NCBI RefSeq assembly: GCF_004794465.1
Contig: NZ_SSDJ01000093.1
Span: 37,321-101,320, forward strand
DNA length: 64,000 nt
Source of the DNA: Microbacterium sp. K24
GTDB taxonomy: Bacteria; Actinomycetota; Actinomycetes; Actinomycetales; Microbacteriaceae
Direction: 5' to 3'
Part shown: positions 56,058-64,000 of the stretch, piece after piece
How positions within the stretch are numbered: position 1 is the stretch's first letter
Layout: the number at the start of each line of letters is the position of its first letter
Translations under genes and position numbers: made by a program
The notes under the pieces: model-generated
What the model was told of the DNA's origin: nothing
Database searches by the model: none
What the model saw: the letters and a program-made list of their open reading frames with translations, nothing else

Positions 56058-57131
56058 TCACAGATCGGCGTGCAGCCCCCACACCCTCTCGGCGGAGCTC
56101 GCCCAGGAGAATGCCCGCGAGCGGTCGGCGGCGAGCACGCGCAGGCGCGCGCCGCCCGCTCGCGATGCGTCGGCGAGGGCATCGGGAAGCTCGGTCTCCG
56201 ACACCAGCACTCCACCGTCCGCGATCACATCATTGTGCGAGCCGCTGTCGATCGCGACCACGGGGACTCCCACCGTCATCGCCTCCACCGCGCGCCACGG
56301 CCATCCCGCCACCGGACTCGTCGCGGCGAACGCGGCGGCGCCGGCCAGCACGGCCGCGCGGTCCTCCGGCACCAGCGCGCCGCGGACGTGAGCGCGCCGT
56401 TCCGGCAGTCCCGCGATGGACGCCAGTTCGGCAAGTCGCGGCTCCGACCCCTCCGGCGCATCCAGCACGACCGCGTCGAGACCGGCGGCGACCGCGCCGC
56501 GGAATCCTGCTTCGAGCGAGGCGGCGCTGCCCGTCAGCACGACATACTCCGCCGGGATCGACAGCGACGCGCGCCGCTCGTCGGCGTCGACGGGTGCGGC
56601 GAAGCCGCGGGGCGGCGCGCCGGCGATGACCCGCACCCGGTCGCCCACCCTGGCCAGCTCGGACAACCGCTCGGCGACGGCGTGCGACGGCACCACGACG
56701 GCGTCCGCGTGCTTCACCGCCCGCTTGAGCATGGCGCGCTGCCATCCCACCGCGCTCTTCGACAGCAGCTCCGGTGCATCCCACGCCTGCAGATCCCAGA
56801 CCGTCACGGTCGTCTGATCGTTGTCGTGCACGCGATCGTGGCGAACGAGCGGTGCCATCAGGCTCGGCGCGTGGATCAGGCCTCCGCCGACTCCGGGGGC
56901 GATTCCCATCTGCCAGGCCGCAGCCAGTTCTCGTCGGCCGAGGTTGAGCGTGCGGACGTCGGAGACGCCGGTCACCGTGACCTCTGCGCCGGCGGGGACG
57001 ATGGCATCGACGGTGCAGCCGGAGGGCGCCGTCGCGACGAGTCCGATCGTGAGATCGACGGCCGCCGAGGCGTGGTCGGCGTCGACGACATGCACGAGCT
57101 GATCCAGAACCACACGCAGCCGAGCACCCAT
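56058..57131 (-). CDS. GT-B glycosyltransferase (family 1/4-like)
   Basis: 357 residues. A shortened GT4-like plan: RVVLDQLVHVVDADHASAAVDL at the N-terminus, WDLQAWDAPELLSKSAVGWQRAMLKRAVKHADAVVVPSHAVAERL, and donor-site SPVAGWPWRAVEAMTVGVPVVAIDSGSHNDVIADGG, with Glu in the EAM position. Ala-rich and compact. It makes no contact with the FG-GAP gene (100-nt gap) and is divergent from DUF4012. TAGCCT ends 6 nt before ATG 57131. Confidence 0.78.
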   Translation of the reverse strand: MGARLRVVLDQLVHVVDADHASAAVDLTIGLVATAPSGCTVDAIVPAGAEVTVTGVSDVRTLNLGRRELAAAWQMGIAPGVGGGLIHAPSLMAPLVRHDRVHDNDQTTVTVWDLQAWDAPELLSKSAVGWQRAMLKRAVKHADAVVVPSHAVAERLSELARVGDRVRVIAGAPPRGFAAPVDADERRASLSIPAEYVVLTGSAASLEAGFRGAVAAGLDAVVLDAPEGSEPRLAELASIAGLPERRAHVRGALVPEDRAAVLAGAAAFAATSPVAGWPWRAVEAMTVGVPVVAIDSGSHNDVIADGGVLVSETELPDALADASRAGGARLRVLAADRSRAFSWASSAERVWGLHADL

Positions 57132-57137
57132 GGGCTC

Positions 57138-57143
57138 AGGCTA
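57138..57143 (-). promoter_or_regulatory. Leaderless -10 TAGCCT (GT-B gene)
   Basis: TAGCCT then 6 nt then ATG 57131. Confidence 0.5.
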
Positions 57144-57253
57144 TCCTCGCGGCGCCCTTCTCCCGCGGAGCCTCGCCCCCGCGCCGCGCGAATATCAGGT
57201 TTCCCACAGCCTCCGATCTCCGACTCGGGCGCGGTTCATGCTTGAATGCTCAC

Positions 57254-59017
57254 GTGAGCGACGGTCGACTTCCCCGGCGGCGCCGATGGGTCGGCTGGAC
57301 CGTCGGCATCGTCCTGACGCTTCTCGTCGTGGCGATCGGCTGGGTCACAGTACGCGGGATCGGCGCGGTGAGCGACCTGCAACAGGTCGCCAAAGGCGCG
57401 TCGCAGCTGAAGGCCGCGATCGCCGAGGGCGACCTCGACGGCGCCGAGCCGATCGCGTCGAGCATCGCCGGGAACGCCCGCTCGGCGCGCGATCTCACGT
57501 CCGATCCGGTCTGGCAGGCGTTCGGCGTCATCCCCTGGCTCGGACCGAACTTCCGGGCGGTCAGCGATGTCGCTCAGATCGCCGACGACGTGTCCGCCGA
57601 TGCACTCACTCCTCTTCTCGACGTCGCGGCCGACTTCGACCTGGCCGGCCTCGGCTTCACCGGCGGGGCCATCGACCTCGCTCCCTTCGCCGAGATCGAG
57701 AAACCCCTCGGCACGGCGAGCACCGCCCTCACCTCAGCCGAGCAGCGTGCCCAGCAGATCGACGCGGACGCGACGCTCCCGCCTCTCGCCGACGCGGTGC
57801 GGGAGCTGCGCTCCTCCGTCACCGAGGCGGCGACAGTGGTCGGATCCCTGCACGGTGCGTCGGTGCTGCTCCCGACCATGCTGGGCGGCGACGGCCCGCG
57901 CAACTACGTGCTGGCGATGCAGAACAACGCCGAGGTCCGCTCAGCGGGCGGGATCATCGGCTCCATCGCGCTGCTGCACGCCGAGGGGGGCCGGATCACA
58001 CTGGGCTTGCAGGCGTCGACCACGGACTTCCCCGCACTCGACACCGCCCTTCCCCTCAGCGACTCCACGATCGCGCTGTTCGAGGACCGCCCGGGGCGAT
58101 ACCTGCAGAACATCACCAGCATCCCGGACTTCTCCGACGCGGGAGCGACAATCGCGGCGCGCTGGCAGGGCCGGTTCGGCGGCGAGGTCGATGGCGTGAT
58201 CGCGGTCGACGCCGTGGTGGCGAAGCACCTGATGGCCGCCACGGGAGACCTGACGTTCGGGCCGTTCACCGCGACGCCCGACACCGTGATCAGCATCCTG
58301 CTCTCCGAGATCTACGCCGCCATCCCCGATCCGGCCGTGCAGGACGACGTCTTCGCCCAGGCGGCGAGCGGCCTCTTCTCGGCCGCACTCTCCGGCGGCG
58401 ATCCCAAGGCGCTGATCGGCGCCCTCGCGGAATCGGCGGGCGAGGGCCGCATCCGCATCTGGAGCGCGCACGCGGACGAGGAGGCGGTGCTGGCCGGCTC
58501 CGTCCTCGGCGGCACCATTCCCGTGGACAGCGCGGATGCCACCTACGTCGGGGTGCTCATGAACGACGCCACCGGCGCGAAGATGGACTATTACACGCGC
58601 GCCTCCATCACCACGGCCGTAGGCACCTGCCGAGGAGAGGAGACGACGCAGGTGCGGGTGACCTGGACGAACACCGCGCCGGCGGATGCCGCGACCTCGC
58701 TGCCTGCGTACGTCACCGGCGACGGCGTCTACGGCGTTCCCCCGGGGTCCGTGGGCACCCTGATAGCCGTGTACGGCCCCGAGGGTTCCACGCCGTCGCA
58801 TATCGACCGCGACGGCTCCGAGGACGGCGTCCAGACGACGACGCTCGGCGATCGCTCGGTCGTGCAGCACGATGTCGTCCTGGCCCCCGGCGAGTCGACG
58901 ACGATCACCGTCGACTTCCAGGGCGAGGGCGCCGGCGAGAGGCTCACCGAGGCTCTCGTCACCCCCCTGATCGAGGCTCCGAAGATCTCCCGGGAAGAAC
59001 TGCGCTGCGGTTCGTGA
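57254..59017 (+). CDS. DUF4012 family membrane-anchored protein
   Basis: 587 residues from GTG 57254 (TTG 57242 is possible). A basic cytoplasmic N-terminus, one helix (about 13-35), then an external protein: a helical region to ~200, then the DUF4012 core with NYVLAMQNNAEVRSAGGIIGSIALL, VIAVDAVVAKHLMAATGDL, and a beta-rich C-terminus ending with ISREELRCGS. The N-AE-R-GG arrangement resembles LCP-type phosphotransferase domains, and the family clusters with wall-glycan genes. Possible polymer ligase or regulator. TTGAAT ends 6 nt before the GTG, and no Shine-Dalgarno is visible. Confidence 0.82.
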   Translation: MSDGRLPRRRRWVGWTVGIVLTLLVVAIGWVTVRGIGAVSDLQQVAKGASQLKAAIAEGDLDGAEPIASSIAGNARSARDLTSDPVWQAFGVIPWLGPNFRAVSDVAQIADDVSADALTPLLDVAADFDLAGLGFTGGAIDLAPFAEIEKPLGTASTALTSAEQRAQQIDADATLPPLADAVRELRSSVTEAATVVGSLHGASVLLPTMLGGDGPRNYVLAMQNNAEVRSAGGIIGSIALLHAEGGRITLGLQASTTDFPALDTALPLSDSTIALFEDRPGRYLQNITSIPDFSDAGATIAARWQGRFGGEVDGVIAVDAVVAKHLMAATGDLTFGPFTATPDTVISILLSEIYAAIPDPAVQDDVFAQAASGLFSAALSGGDPKALIGALAESAGEGRIRIWSAHADEEAVLAGSVLGGTIPVDSADATYVGVLMNDATGAKMDYYTRASITTAVGTCRGEETTQVRVTWTNTAPADAATSLPAYVTGDGVYGVPPGSVGTLIAVYGPEGSTPSHIDRDGSEDGVQTTTLGDRSVVQHDVVLAPGESTTITVDFQGEGAGERLTEALVTPLIEAPKISREELRCGS

Positions 59018-59031
59018 CATTCGCCGCTGAA

Positions 59032-59037
59032 TAGGCT
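59032..59037 (+). promoter_or_regulatory. -10 hexamer TAGGCT of the LAxTG protein gene
   Basis: TAGGCT about 124 nt before ATG 59161, so the leader is ~117 nt, the longest inferred in the window. No convincing -35. Confidence 0.4.
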
Positions 59038-59073
59038 ACTGTCGACTCACTGGGGAATATCTGGGCTCTGTCT

Positions 59074-59092
59074 TCCTGCCGTGGGGGCAGGA
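59074..59092 (+). other. Leader hairpin in the 5' UTR of the surface protein
   Basis: TCCTGCC-GTGGG-GGCAGGA: a 7-bp stem in the middle of the ~117-nt leader. Could stabilise the mRNA or regulate it. No known riboswitch class recognised. Confidence 0.35.
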
Positions 59093-59160
59093 TGAGCTCA
59101 CGCAGTCGAATGCAGGGGTGTGTTCGGGTGCGATTCCGCGTGAAATTCTGGGGAGAAATC

Positions 59161-59745
59161 ATGCTGAAGAAACTGGCTGCCATCAGCCTTGCCGCTGGCG
59201 CGCTGGTATTCATCGCGCCGACCGTTGCGACCGCCGCGCCTGCCGTGCCGGAAGCAGCGTCCGACTCCTATCCGTCGCCTCCTGGCGTGAAGGTCGATGA
59301 TCCGATCATCGACATCTGCGAGGTCTCGACCATCGTCTTCGGTTCCGGCTACTTTCTGCCGTCCGAGAACGTGAACGTGTCAGTGTCGGGTCTGAACGCC
59401 GGAAACTCGGCGATCTCGGGCAACACCGCTGCCGCCGACGGCAGCATGACGCTGACGTTCCGTCCGCCGTCCGACGGCGAGGGCTCGTACGCCATCGCCT
59501 TCGGTGGCTCGCGCTCGTACACGGCGACCATCACGGTCTCGCACGGACACGACGCCGCCGTGAGCTGCGACCACGATCCCGCGGTTGCGCCCGCCGGTTC
59601 CGAGCTGCCTCTGAGCGGCGACGGATTCGAGCTGGCACTCACCGGCGGAAGCGTCTCGCCGTGGATCCTCGGAGGCGGAGCAGTCGCTCTCGTCGCCGGT
59701 GGAGCTCTTGTCGCGACTGGTGCGGCCCGCCGCAAGCGCGCCTGA
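59161..59745 (+). CDS. Small surface protein with class E-type (LAxTG) sorting signal
   Basis: 194 residues from ATG 59161, with GGGGAG 7 nt upstream. Signal peptide MLKKLAAISLAAGALVFIAPTVATA, a mature domain of ~125 residues with two Cys (IDICEVST, VSCDHDP), then LALTGG followed by a hydrophobic segment and the basic tail ARRKRA. LAxTG is the site used by class E sortases of high-GC Gram-positives. Beta-rich, adhesin-like; function unknown. Long structured leader and a strong ribosome site suggest high expression. Confidence 0.85.
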   Translation: MLKKLAAISLAAGALVFIAPTVATAAPAVPEAASDSYPSPPGVKVDDPIIDICEVSTIVFGSGYFLPSENVNVSVSGLNAGNSAISGNTAAADGSMTLTFRPPSDGEGSYAIAFGGSRSYTATITVSHGHDAAVSCDHDPAVAPAGSELPLSGDGFELALTGGSVSPWILGGGAVALVAGGALVATGAARRKRA

Positions 59746-59778
59746 GTCTGGCTGCCGCCTCGTGCGGTGGTCGGCTGG

Positions 59779-59813
59779 ACGACGGTGATCCCTCCCCCTC
59801 CGATCACCGTCGT
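59779..59813. terminator. 12-bp-stem terminator after the LAxTG gene
   Basis: ACGACGGTGATC - 11-nt CT-rich loop - GATCACCGTCGT, a perfect inverted repeat 33 nt after the stop codon. The first and strongest of five hairpins in this convergent intergenic region. Confidence 0.75.
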
Positions 59814-59821
59814 CTGGCGAA

Positions 59822-59839
59822 TCCGGTGGCCGCACCGGA
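59822..59839. repeat. Hairpin 2 of the cluster
   Basis: TCCGGTG-GCCG-CACCGGA: 7-bp perfect stem with 4-nt loop. Confidence 0.6.
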
Positions 59840-59880
59840 AGCCCACGACCTCTTCTTCTCGAGGAAGACGGTCGTGGGCT
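59840..59880. terminator. Hairpin 3 of the cluster, bidirectional terminator candidate
   Basis: 11-bp outer stem (AGCCCACGACC / GGTCGTGGGCT) with an inner CTTC/GAAG stem. The loop is pyrimidine-rich on the left and purine-rich on the right. It could terminate transcription coming from the LCP gene side. Confidence 0.65.
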
Positions 59881-59907
59881 GCGGCGTGCCCGGGGGTCGA
59901 ACGCCGC
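59881..59907. repeat. Hairpin 4 of the cluster
   Basis: GCGGCGT / ACGCCGC, 7-bp stem with a 13-nt loop. Its last base is shared with hairpin 5. Confidence 0.45.
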
Positions 59908-59934
59908 TGAGCGCGCTCCGCTGAGAGCGCTCAG
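59907..59934. terminator. Hairpin 5 of the cluster
   Basis: CTGAGCGC / GCGCTCAG, 8-bp perfect stem with a 12-nt loop, 58 nt beyond the LCP stop codon on the minus strand. Confidence 0.5.
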
Positions 59935-59992
59935 CCGAGGGATCTCCGATGTGGGAGCTTCTGATACGGGACCTCCGTAGAGGGAAGCCCGA

Positions 59993-61447
59993 TCAGGGCT
60001 CGGGCGTCGGCGTCTCCGTCGGAGGATGCAGCGCCGTCTGGATCATCTGCTGGATGTAGACGTAGTCCGGCTGATGCTCATCGACTCCCGATTCCGGGGT
60101 GAGCTCGATCGACGTGACCGGCTGCTCCTTCGCCTTGAGCATGAGATCGAAGAACTCGGGCAGCTTGTCCTGCGGAAGGTCGGTGCTGATGAGCGCCGTC
60201 CCGGCCGCCGCCACCTCATTGAATCGCGTGAGCACTGTCTGCGGAGTGAACTGGGCGAGAATCGCCTCCTGCAGCTCGCGCTGCCGCTTCATCCGGTCCC
60301 AGTCGCTGGTCGTGTAGCGCGAGCGGGCGTACCACTGCGCGGTGTCGCCGTCCATGGTCTGCTGGCCGGGCTCGATCCAACCGATCGCCCATTCGTTCAC
60401 GTCCGTGCCGTGCCAGTTCTCCGGCGGGCCACCCTTGGGAAGTCGCTCGGTGACGTTGATGTCGACGCCGCCCAGGGCATCCACGAGCTGGGCGAAGCCG
60501 TGCATGTCGACGAAGACGTAGTAGGGGATCTTGATCCCGAGCACGCCTTCCGCGGCATCCTTCGTGGCCTCGATGCCCGGGTCCGAGCCGTGTGCGACGG
60601 CATCGGGGTACAGCCCCGCACCCTGGTCCTCACGGCAGATCTCGGCGGCGTTGCGCACGTGGTTCATCCACCCGTTCCAGCCGCAGGTCGACGAGCCGTG
60701 CCCCTCGAAGCCGTTGGGGTACAGCGCCTGCATCGGGCTGCCCTCACTGAACGGAGCGTTCGGGAGCTCGCGCGGGATACCCGTGATCGTCACCGCGCCC
60801 GTGTCGGCGTTGACGGACACGACGGAGATGCTGTCGAACCGCATCGAGTCGCGTCCGTCGCCGCTGTCGGCGCCCAGGAGCAGGATGTTGTAGTACCCGT
60901 CATCCGGCGGAAGACTCGGACCGCTCTGGCCGAAGATCGAGGAGATGGTGCTGCGGGTCGATCCCACGACCGTCGCCGCGTATCCCGCGCCGCCACCCAC
61001 GAGACCGAGCAGCAGCAGCGCCACCACCGGAATCGCGAAGCGCGAGGCACCGGGAACCTTCACCAGGCGCACGAGGCGCAGCGCGTCGAAGGTCAGCACG
61101 ATCCAGAGCACGACGTAGCCCACCAGCAGCACCTGCACGATCGTGAGCACCGCCGCCGAGAAGAATCCGCCGCCGATCGTGAGCCACAACAGGACCGGCC
61201 TCGCGAACAGGGCCAGTCCTGCGGCGACGATCACGAGCAGCCAGGCGAGCAGGGTGGCCCCCAGACCGAAGCGCCCGAGGCGCCGGTTTCCCGCGAGGAC
61301 CTGTGCCGAACCGGGCACGAACAGGTTCAGCGCGACCAGCCACCAGCCGCGCTTTGCCATCATCCCCTGATCGGAGGAGTCCGGATGCCGCAGCGGCCGG
61401 GTCTCGATCAGCGGGCGCCCGGTTGCGCGCGGGGGCGCAAGGGTCAC
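59993..61447 (-). CDS. LCP (LytR-CpsA-Psr) family glycopolymer transferase
   Basis: 484 residues from GTG 61447 (GTGA overlap with purE). Four N-terminal helices (~33-160) instead of the usual one, then the LCP domain: [39 protein letters not shown], and the Arg-rich [26 protein letters not shown] that binds the pyrophosphate lipid. It transfers undecaprenyl-linked glycans to peptidoglycan on the cell surface. A short Pro/Thr tail ([10 protein letters not shown]) ends it. Its coupling to purE is a chance-looking but, as I recall, common arrangement in Microbacteriaceae. Likely ligase for one of the polymers of this locus. Confidence 0.92.
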   Translation of the reverse strand: MTLAPPRATGRPLIETRPLRHPDSSDQGMMAKRGWWLVALNLFVPGSAQVLAGNRRLGRFGLGATLLAWLLVIVAAGLALFARPVLLWLTIGGGFFSAAVLTIVQVLLVGYVVLWIVLTFDALRLVRLVKVPGASRFAIPVVALLLLGLVGGGAGYAATVVGSTRSTISSIFGQSGPSLPPDDGYYNILLLGADSGDGRDSMRFDSISVVSVNADTGAVTITGIPRELPNAPFSEGSPMQALYPNGFEGHGSSTCGWNGWMNHVRNAAEICREDQGAGLYPDAVAHGSDPGIEATKDAAEGVLGIKIPYYVFVDMHGFAQLVDALGGVDINVTERLPKGGPPENWHGTDVNEWAIGWIEPGQQTMDGDTAQWYARSRYTTSDWDRMKRQRELQEAILAQFTPQTVLTRFNEVAAAGTALISTDLPQDKLPEFFDLMLKAKEQPVTSIELTPESGVDEHQPDYVYIQQMIQTALHPPTETPTPEP

Positions 61448-61959
61448 AGCGAGTCCTTCAGCCGTTCGTTCTTCTCCTGGACCTGCGCCTCGAGGTCGCG
61501 CGCGAAACTCTCGACGCGATCGGCGAGGTCGGGATCGGCCGTGCCCAGGATCCGCGCGGCCAGCAGTCCGGCATTGCGCGCGCCGCCGATCGATACGGTG
61601 GCGACCGGGATGCCGGCCGGCATCTGCACGATCGAGAGCAGCGAGTCCATGCCGTCGAGATACGCCAGCGGAACGGGAACCCCGATGACCGGCAGCGCGG
61701 TCATCGACGCGACCATCCCCGGCAGATGAGCCGCTCCCCCGGCCCCGGCGATGATCACGCGGATCCCGCGGGCTCTGGCCTCGCGGGAATACGACATCAG
61801 CTTGTCGGGTGTGCGATGGGCCGAGACGACCTCCACCTCGTGCGGGATGCCGAAGTCCGTGAGCGCCTGGGATGCGTCGCTCATGACACGCCAGTCGGAG
61901 TCGGATCCCATGATGACGCCGACCAGCGGTGCGGCGGCGGAGTGCAATGGCTCGGTCAC
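61444..61959 (-). CDS. purE: N5-carboxyaminoimidazole ribonucleotide mutase
   Basis: 171 residues. [10 protein letters not shown] and [10 protein letters not shown] (catalytic His), [14 protein letters not shown] and [31 protein letters not shown] identify class I PurE. Converts N5-CAIR to CAIR in purine synthesis, taking over from PurK encoded upstream. GTG 61959 lies 6 nt after TAGCCT, so purE has its own leaderless promoter and is not strictly dependent on purK transcription (68-nt gap). Confidence 0.97.
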   Translation of the reverse strand: MTEPLHSAAAPLVGVIMGSDSDWRVMSDASQALTDFGIPHEVEVVSAHRTPDKLMSYSREARARGIRVIIAGAGGAAHLPGMVASMTALPVIGVPVPLAYLDGMDSLLSIVQMPAGIPVATVSIGGARNAGLLAARILGTADPDLADRVESFARDLEAQVQEKNERLKDSL

Positions 61960-61965
61960 CAGATC

Positions 61966-61971
61966 AGGCTA
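61966..61971 (-). promoter_or_regulatory. Leaderless -10 TAGCCT (purE-LCP)
   Basis: TAGCCT then 6 nt then GTG 61959. Confidence 0.5.
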
Positions 61972-62027
61972 CGGTCTGCTGCTGGGAGAAGCCCCCAGCG
62001 GCACACCTGTTGACCGGTGTCCGAGAG

Positions 62028-63152
62028 TCAGTCGAAATGCGCGGCGGCGGCCCTGGCCTCGTACACGACGTCGTCGAGGTCGTCACCCGATACGTTCACA
62101 TGGCCGACTTTGCGGCCGGGGCGTGGCGCCTTGCCGTAGGTGTGGATCTTCGCGGTGGGATGTTCCGTCATCGCAGCGGCGAATCGCTCGTCGAGTGTGC
62201 CCTCGGTGGGGCCGCCGAGGATGTTCACCATCACCGACCACGCCGAGCGCAACCCCGTGCTCCCGAGAGGAAGATCGGCCACGGCGCGCAGATGCTGCTC
62301 GAACTGCCCGGTGACGGCGCCGTCCTGGCCCCAGTGCCCGCTGTTGTGCGGGCGCATCGCGAGCTCGTTCACGAGGATCCGCTCGTCGTCGGTCTCGAAG
62401 AGCTCCACGGCGAGCATGCCCGTCACGCCGAGGCCTTCGGCGATCGTCCGGCCGATCTGCTCGGCGACCCGGGAGAGGCGTTCCGTCGCGGCCGGCGCCG
62501 GCGCGATCACCTCGGCGCAGACACCGCCGCGCTGCACCGTCTCGACGACCGGATAGGCGACGGTCTCTCCACTGGGGCGACGCGCGACCTGCTGCGCGAG
62601 CTCGCGGACGAAGGGCACGAGCTCCTCCACCAGCAGCGCATCCCCTTCGGCGACGGCGTCCAACCAGTCCTGGGCTTCTTCGGCCGCGCGGACGACCCGC
62701 ACGCCCTTGCCGTCGTATCCGCCCCGGGGCGTCTTGACGACGCCGCTGCCGTCGTGCGCGTCGAGGAAGGCCTGCAGCTCCTCCGCGTCGCGCACCGCCG
62801 CCCATTCGGGCTGCGGGATGCCGAGCTCGGTGAGGCGCGCGCGCATCACGAGCTTGTCCTGCGCGTACTGGAGCGCGTCCGGTCCCGGGTGCACCGCGAC
62901 GCCTTCGGCGACGAGAGCGCGCAGCACATCCTGGGGCACGTGCTCATGGTCGAACGTGATCACGTCGACGTCGGCCGCGAAGGCCCGCACGGCATCGATG
63001 TCCCGGTAGTCGCCGACGGCCGTCGCCGCGAGCTGAGCGGACATGCCGTCGCCCTCCGCGAGCACCCGCAGGTCGAGCCCGAGTTCGACCGCCGGAGCGA
63101 TCATCATCCGGGCCAGCTGTCCTCCGCCGATCACGCCCACACGCAGCGCCAT
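62028..63152 (-). CDS. purK: N5-carboxyaminoimidazole ribonucleotide synthase
   Basis: 374 residues from ATG 63152, with GGAGG 6 nt upstream. ATP-grasp enzyme: GVIGGGQLARMM start, VITFDHEHVP, VVKTPRGGYDGKGVRVV (ATP loop), LLVEELVPFVRELAQQVARR, and NELAMRPHNSGHW for metal binding. Uses ATP and bicarbonate on AIR to make N5-CAIR for PurE. A hairpin-like GCTGGG/CCCAGC lies after the stop codon in the 68-nt gap to purE. Confidence 0.96.
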   Translation of the reverse strand: MALRVGVIGGGQLARMMIAPAVELGLDLRVLAEGDGMSAQLAATAVGDYRDIDAVRAFAADVDVITFDHEHVPQDVLRALVAEGVAVHPGPDALQYAQDKLVMRARLTELGIPQPEWAAVRDAEELQAFLDAHDGSGVVKTPRGGYDGKGVRVVRAAEEAQDWLDAVAEGDALLVEELVPFVRELAQQVARRPSGETVAYPVVETVQRGGVCAEVIAPAPAATERLSRVAEQIGRTIAEGLGVTGMLAVELFETDDERILVNELAMRPHNSGHWGQDGAVTGQFEQHLRAVADLPLGSTGLRSAWSVMVNILGGPTEGTLDERFAAAMTEHPTAKIHTYGKAPRPGRKVGHVNVSGDDLDDVVYEARAAAAHFD

Positions 63153-63242
63153 GTGCCGCCTCCATTTCGTCCGCACCCATTCTCCCGCACGGAGCCGGTC
63201 CCGTTCGACACCTGCGCGCCGCACTGCGTCGGCGCCGCCGGG

Positions 63243-63797
63243 TCAGACGATGCCGTGACTTTCCGTCGCGCCCTGCGCATCGCGGTGCGCGAGGATCTGG
63301 CCGACCTCGATCTGATCGGCGAGCGTCTCGTGCACGAGGGTGACGTTCGGCACGTTCGGCAGGCGCAGCGGCGCGTCGACGCCGTTCGAGAGCGTGATGG
63401 TCCCTGCGCCCCACAGCCGCTGCAGTGGTCCGCGGCGGACGGCGATCGTGTATCCCCTGGCGTGCGACATCTCACGACGCTGACGCGCGCCGATCCCGTG
63501 GTGAGCGATGACTCGGCGCGTGGTCACTGTGGTGCTGCGGGAGAACCAGACGAGGAACGGCACCACCACCGCGAGCAGCACGAGAACGCCGGCGGCGGTC
63601 AGCAGCATCCAGTTCTCGAACCCTGCGGGCAGGTTGTCGTAGAAGAACGTCGTCGCCCCGAACGCGGCGATGAGCACGAGCGCCGACCAGAAGAGCCGGC
63701 GGGCGTGGCCCCGGAAGCGTGCGATCAGCAGTTCCTCGGTCGGCGCGCCGGGCGGCGGCATCACCGGCCGGCCTCCGAGCGTCACGGGCTGAGTCAC
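63243..63797 (-). CDS. PH domain-containing membrane protein (bPH2 type)
   Basis: 184 residues from GTG 63797. Two helices (about 39-58 and 67-90, LFWSALVLIAAFGATTFFY and LLTAAGVLVLLAVVVPFLVWF) followed by a bacterial PH domain: STTVTTRRVIAHHGIGARQRREMSHARGYTIAVRRGPLQRLWGAGTITL. Function unknown. CACAAT ends 6 nt before the GTG, with no Shine-Dalgarno. Usually found between birA and purK in relatives, as here. Confidence 0.85.
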   Translation of the reverse strand: MTQPVTLGGRPVMPPPGAPTEELLIARFRGHARRLFWSALVLIAAFGATTFFYDNLPAGFENWMLLTAAGVLVLLAVVVPFLVWFSRSTTVTTRRVIAHHGIGARQRREMSHARGYTIAVRRGPLQRLWGAGTITLSNGVDAPLRLPNVPNVTLVHETLADQIEVGQILAHRDAQGATESHGIV

Positions 63798-63852
63798 CCC
63801 ACCATTGTGCCCGTGATCTGCGACATCGCGGTCTGCGTGACGGCGTGTCAGA

Positions 63853-64000
63853 TCAGGCCGGACGCACGTGGACGACGTCGCCCGCTGAGACGGCGTGCAC
63901 CGACCCGTCCGCCGAGACGAGCAGTCGGCCCTGCGCATCGAGCGCCGTCGCCACACCCTCGAGCAGCCGTTCGCCGGGAAGCGAGACGCGGACGGCCGGA
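63853..64000 (-). CDS. birA: Biotin--[acetyl-CoA-carboxylase] ligase, C-terminal 48 residues (cut by window edge)
   Basis: Frame from the window edge to TGA 63855-63853. It reads VRVSLPGERLLEGVATALD, GRLLVSADGS and AVSAGDVVHVRPA, the C-terminal SH3-like domain of BirA (the GDVVHxR ending is characteristic). The catalytic domain lies outside the window. Confidence 0.8.
   Translation of the reverse strand, partial: PAVRVSLPGERLLEGVATALDAQGRLLVSADGSVHAVSAGDVVHVRPA

Overview
The window is about 70 % GC, tightly packed, and almost every codon ends in G or C. Gene content (WhiB, DUF3499, DUF5719, GlfT2-type galactofuranosyltransferase, Glf, LAxTG-type sorting signal, PurE/PurK followed by an LCP protein) points to a high-GC Gram-positive actinobacterium, most likely Microbacteriaceae and Microbacterium-like. 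This placement comes from remembered gene order and protein character, not from a database search. I saw no rRNA, tRNA, CRISPR array, insertion sequence or phage gene.

Layout. 1-5.6 kb: end of a SpoIIM-like gene divergent from an RDD membrane protein, ahcY, and an adaptor/ATPase/permease ABC operon of MacB type. 5.6-12.5 kb: a conserved actinobacterial block (DUF3499, degenerate metallopeptidase, DUF5719, giant GT2/membrane protein, whiB, manA). 12.5-22.8 kb: a galactan-type cell-wall polymer set: two Wzy/ligase-like proteins, galE, a GlfT2-like and a GlfT1-like transferase, a Wzm/Wzt exporter and glf. 22.8-57 kb: a large variable surface-glycan locus with O-acyltransferases, at least eight glycosyltransferases, nucleotide-sugar enzymes, a fused ABC exporter, a second Wzm/Wzt pair and a large FG-GAP-repeat secreted protein. 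57-64 kb: DUF4012 protein, a sortase-anchored small surface protein, an LCP glycopolymer ligase, purE, purK, a PH-domain protein and the 3' end of birA.

How it fits together. Sugar nucleotides are made by ManA, GalE, Glf, a nucleotide-sugar dehydrogenase, a non-hydrolysing 2-epimerase and a WbpD/WbpE/WbpB-like trio. These six-or-so enzymes resemble the WbpA-B-E-D-I route to UDP-2,3-diacetamido uronic acids. A separate operon (28.0-35.7 kb) encodes an SDR enzyme, a DegT aminotransferase, a HisH-type glutaminase and, in one continuous reading frame, a HisF-type ammonia-channel domain fused to a WbpG/PseA-type sugar amidotransferase. The HisF part has lost the first catalytic Asp of true cyclases. 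This strongly suggests synthesis of an acetamidino (amidinated) sugar for the surface polymer. Polymers would leave through two Wzm/Wzt exporters and one fused ABC exporter and be ligated to the wall by the LCP protein.

Regulation. A striking number of genes have a TANNNT hexamer ending 6-9 nt before the start codon and no usable Shine-Dalgarno, i.e. leaderless transcripts. Three such promoters drive tiny 9-21-codon ORFs whose stop codon overlaps or abuts the start of a glycosyltransferase or exporter gene. Within operons, ATGA, GTGA or TGATG overlaps are the rule.
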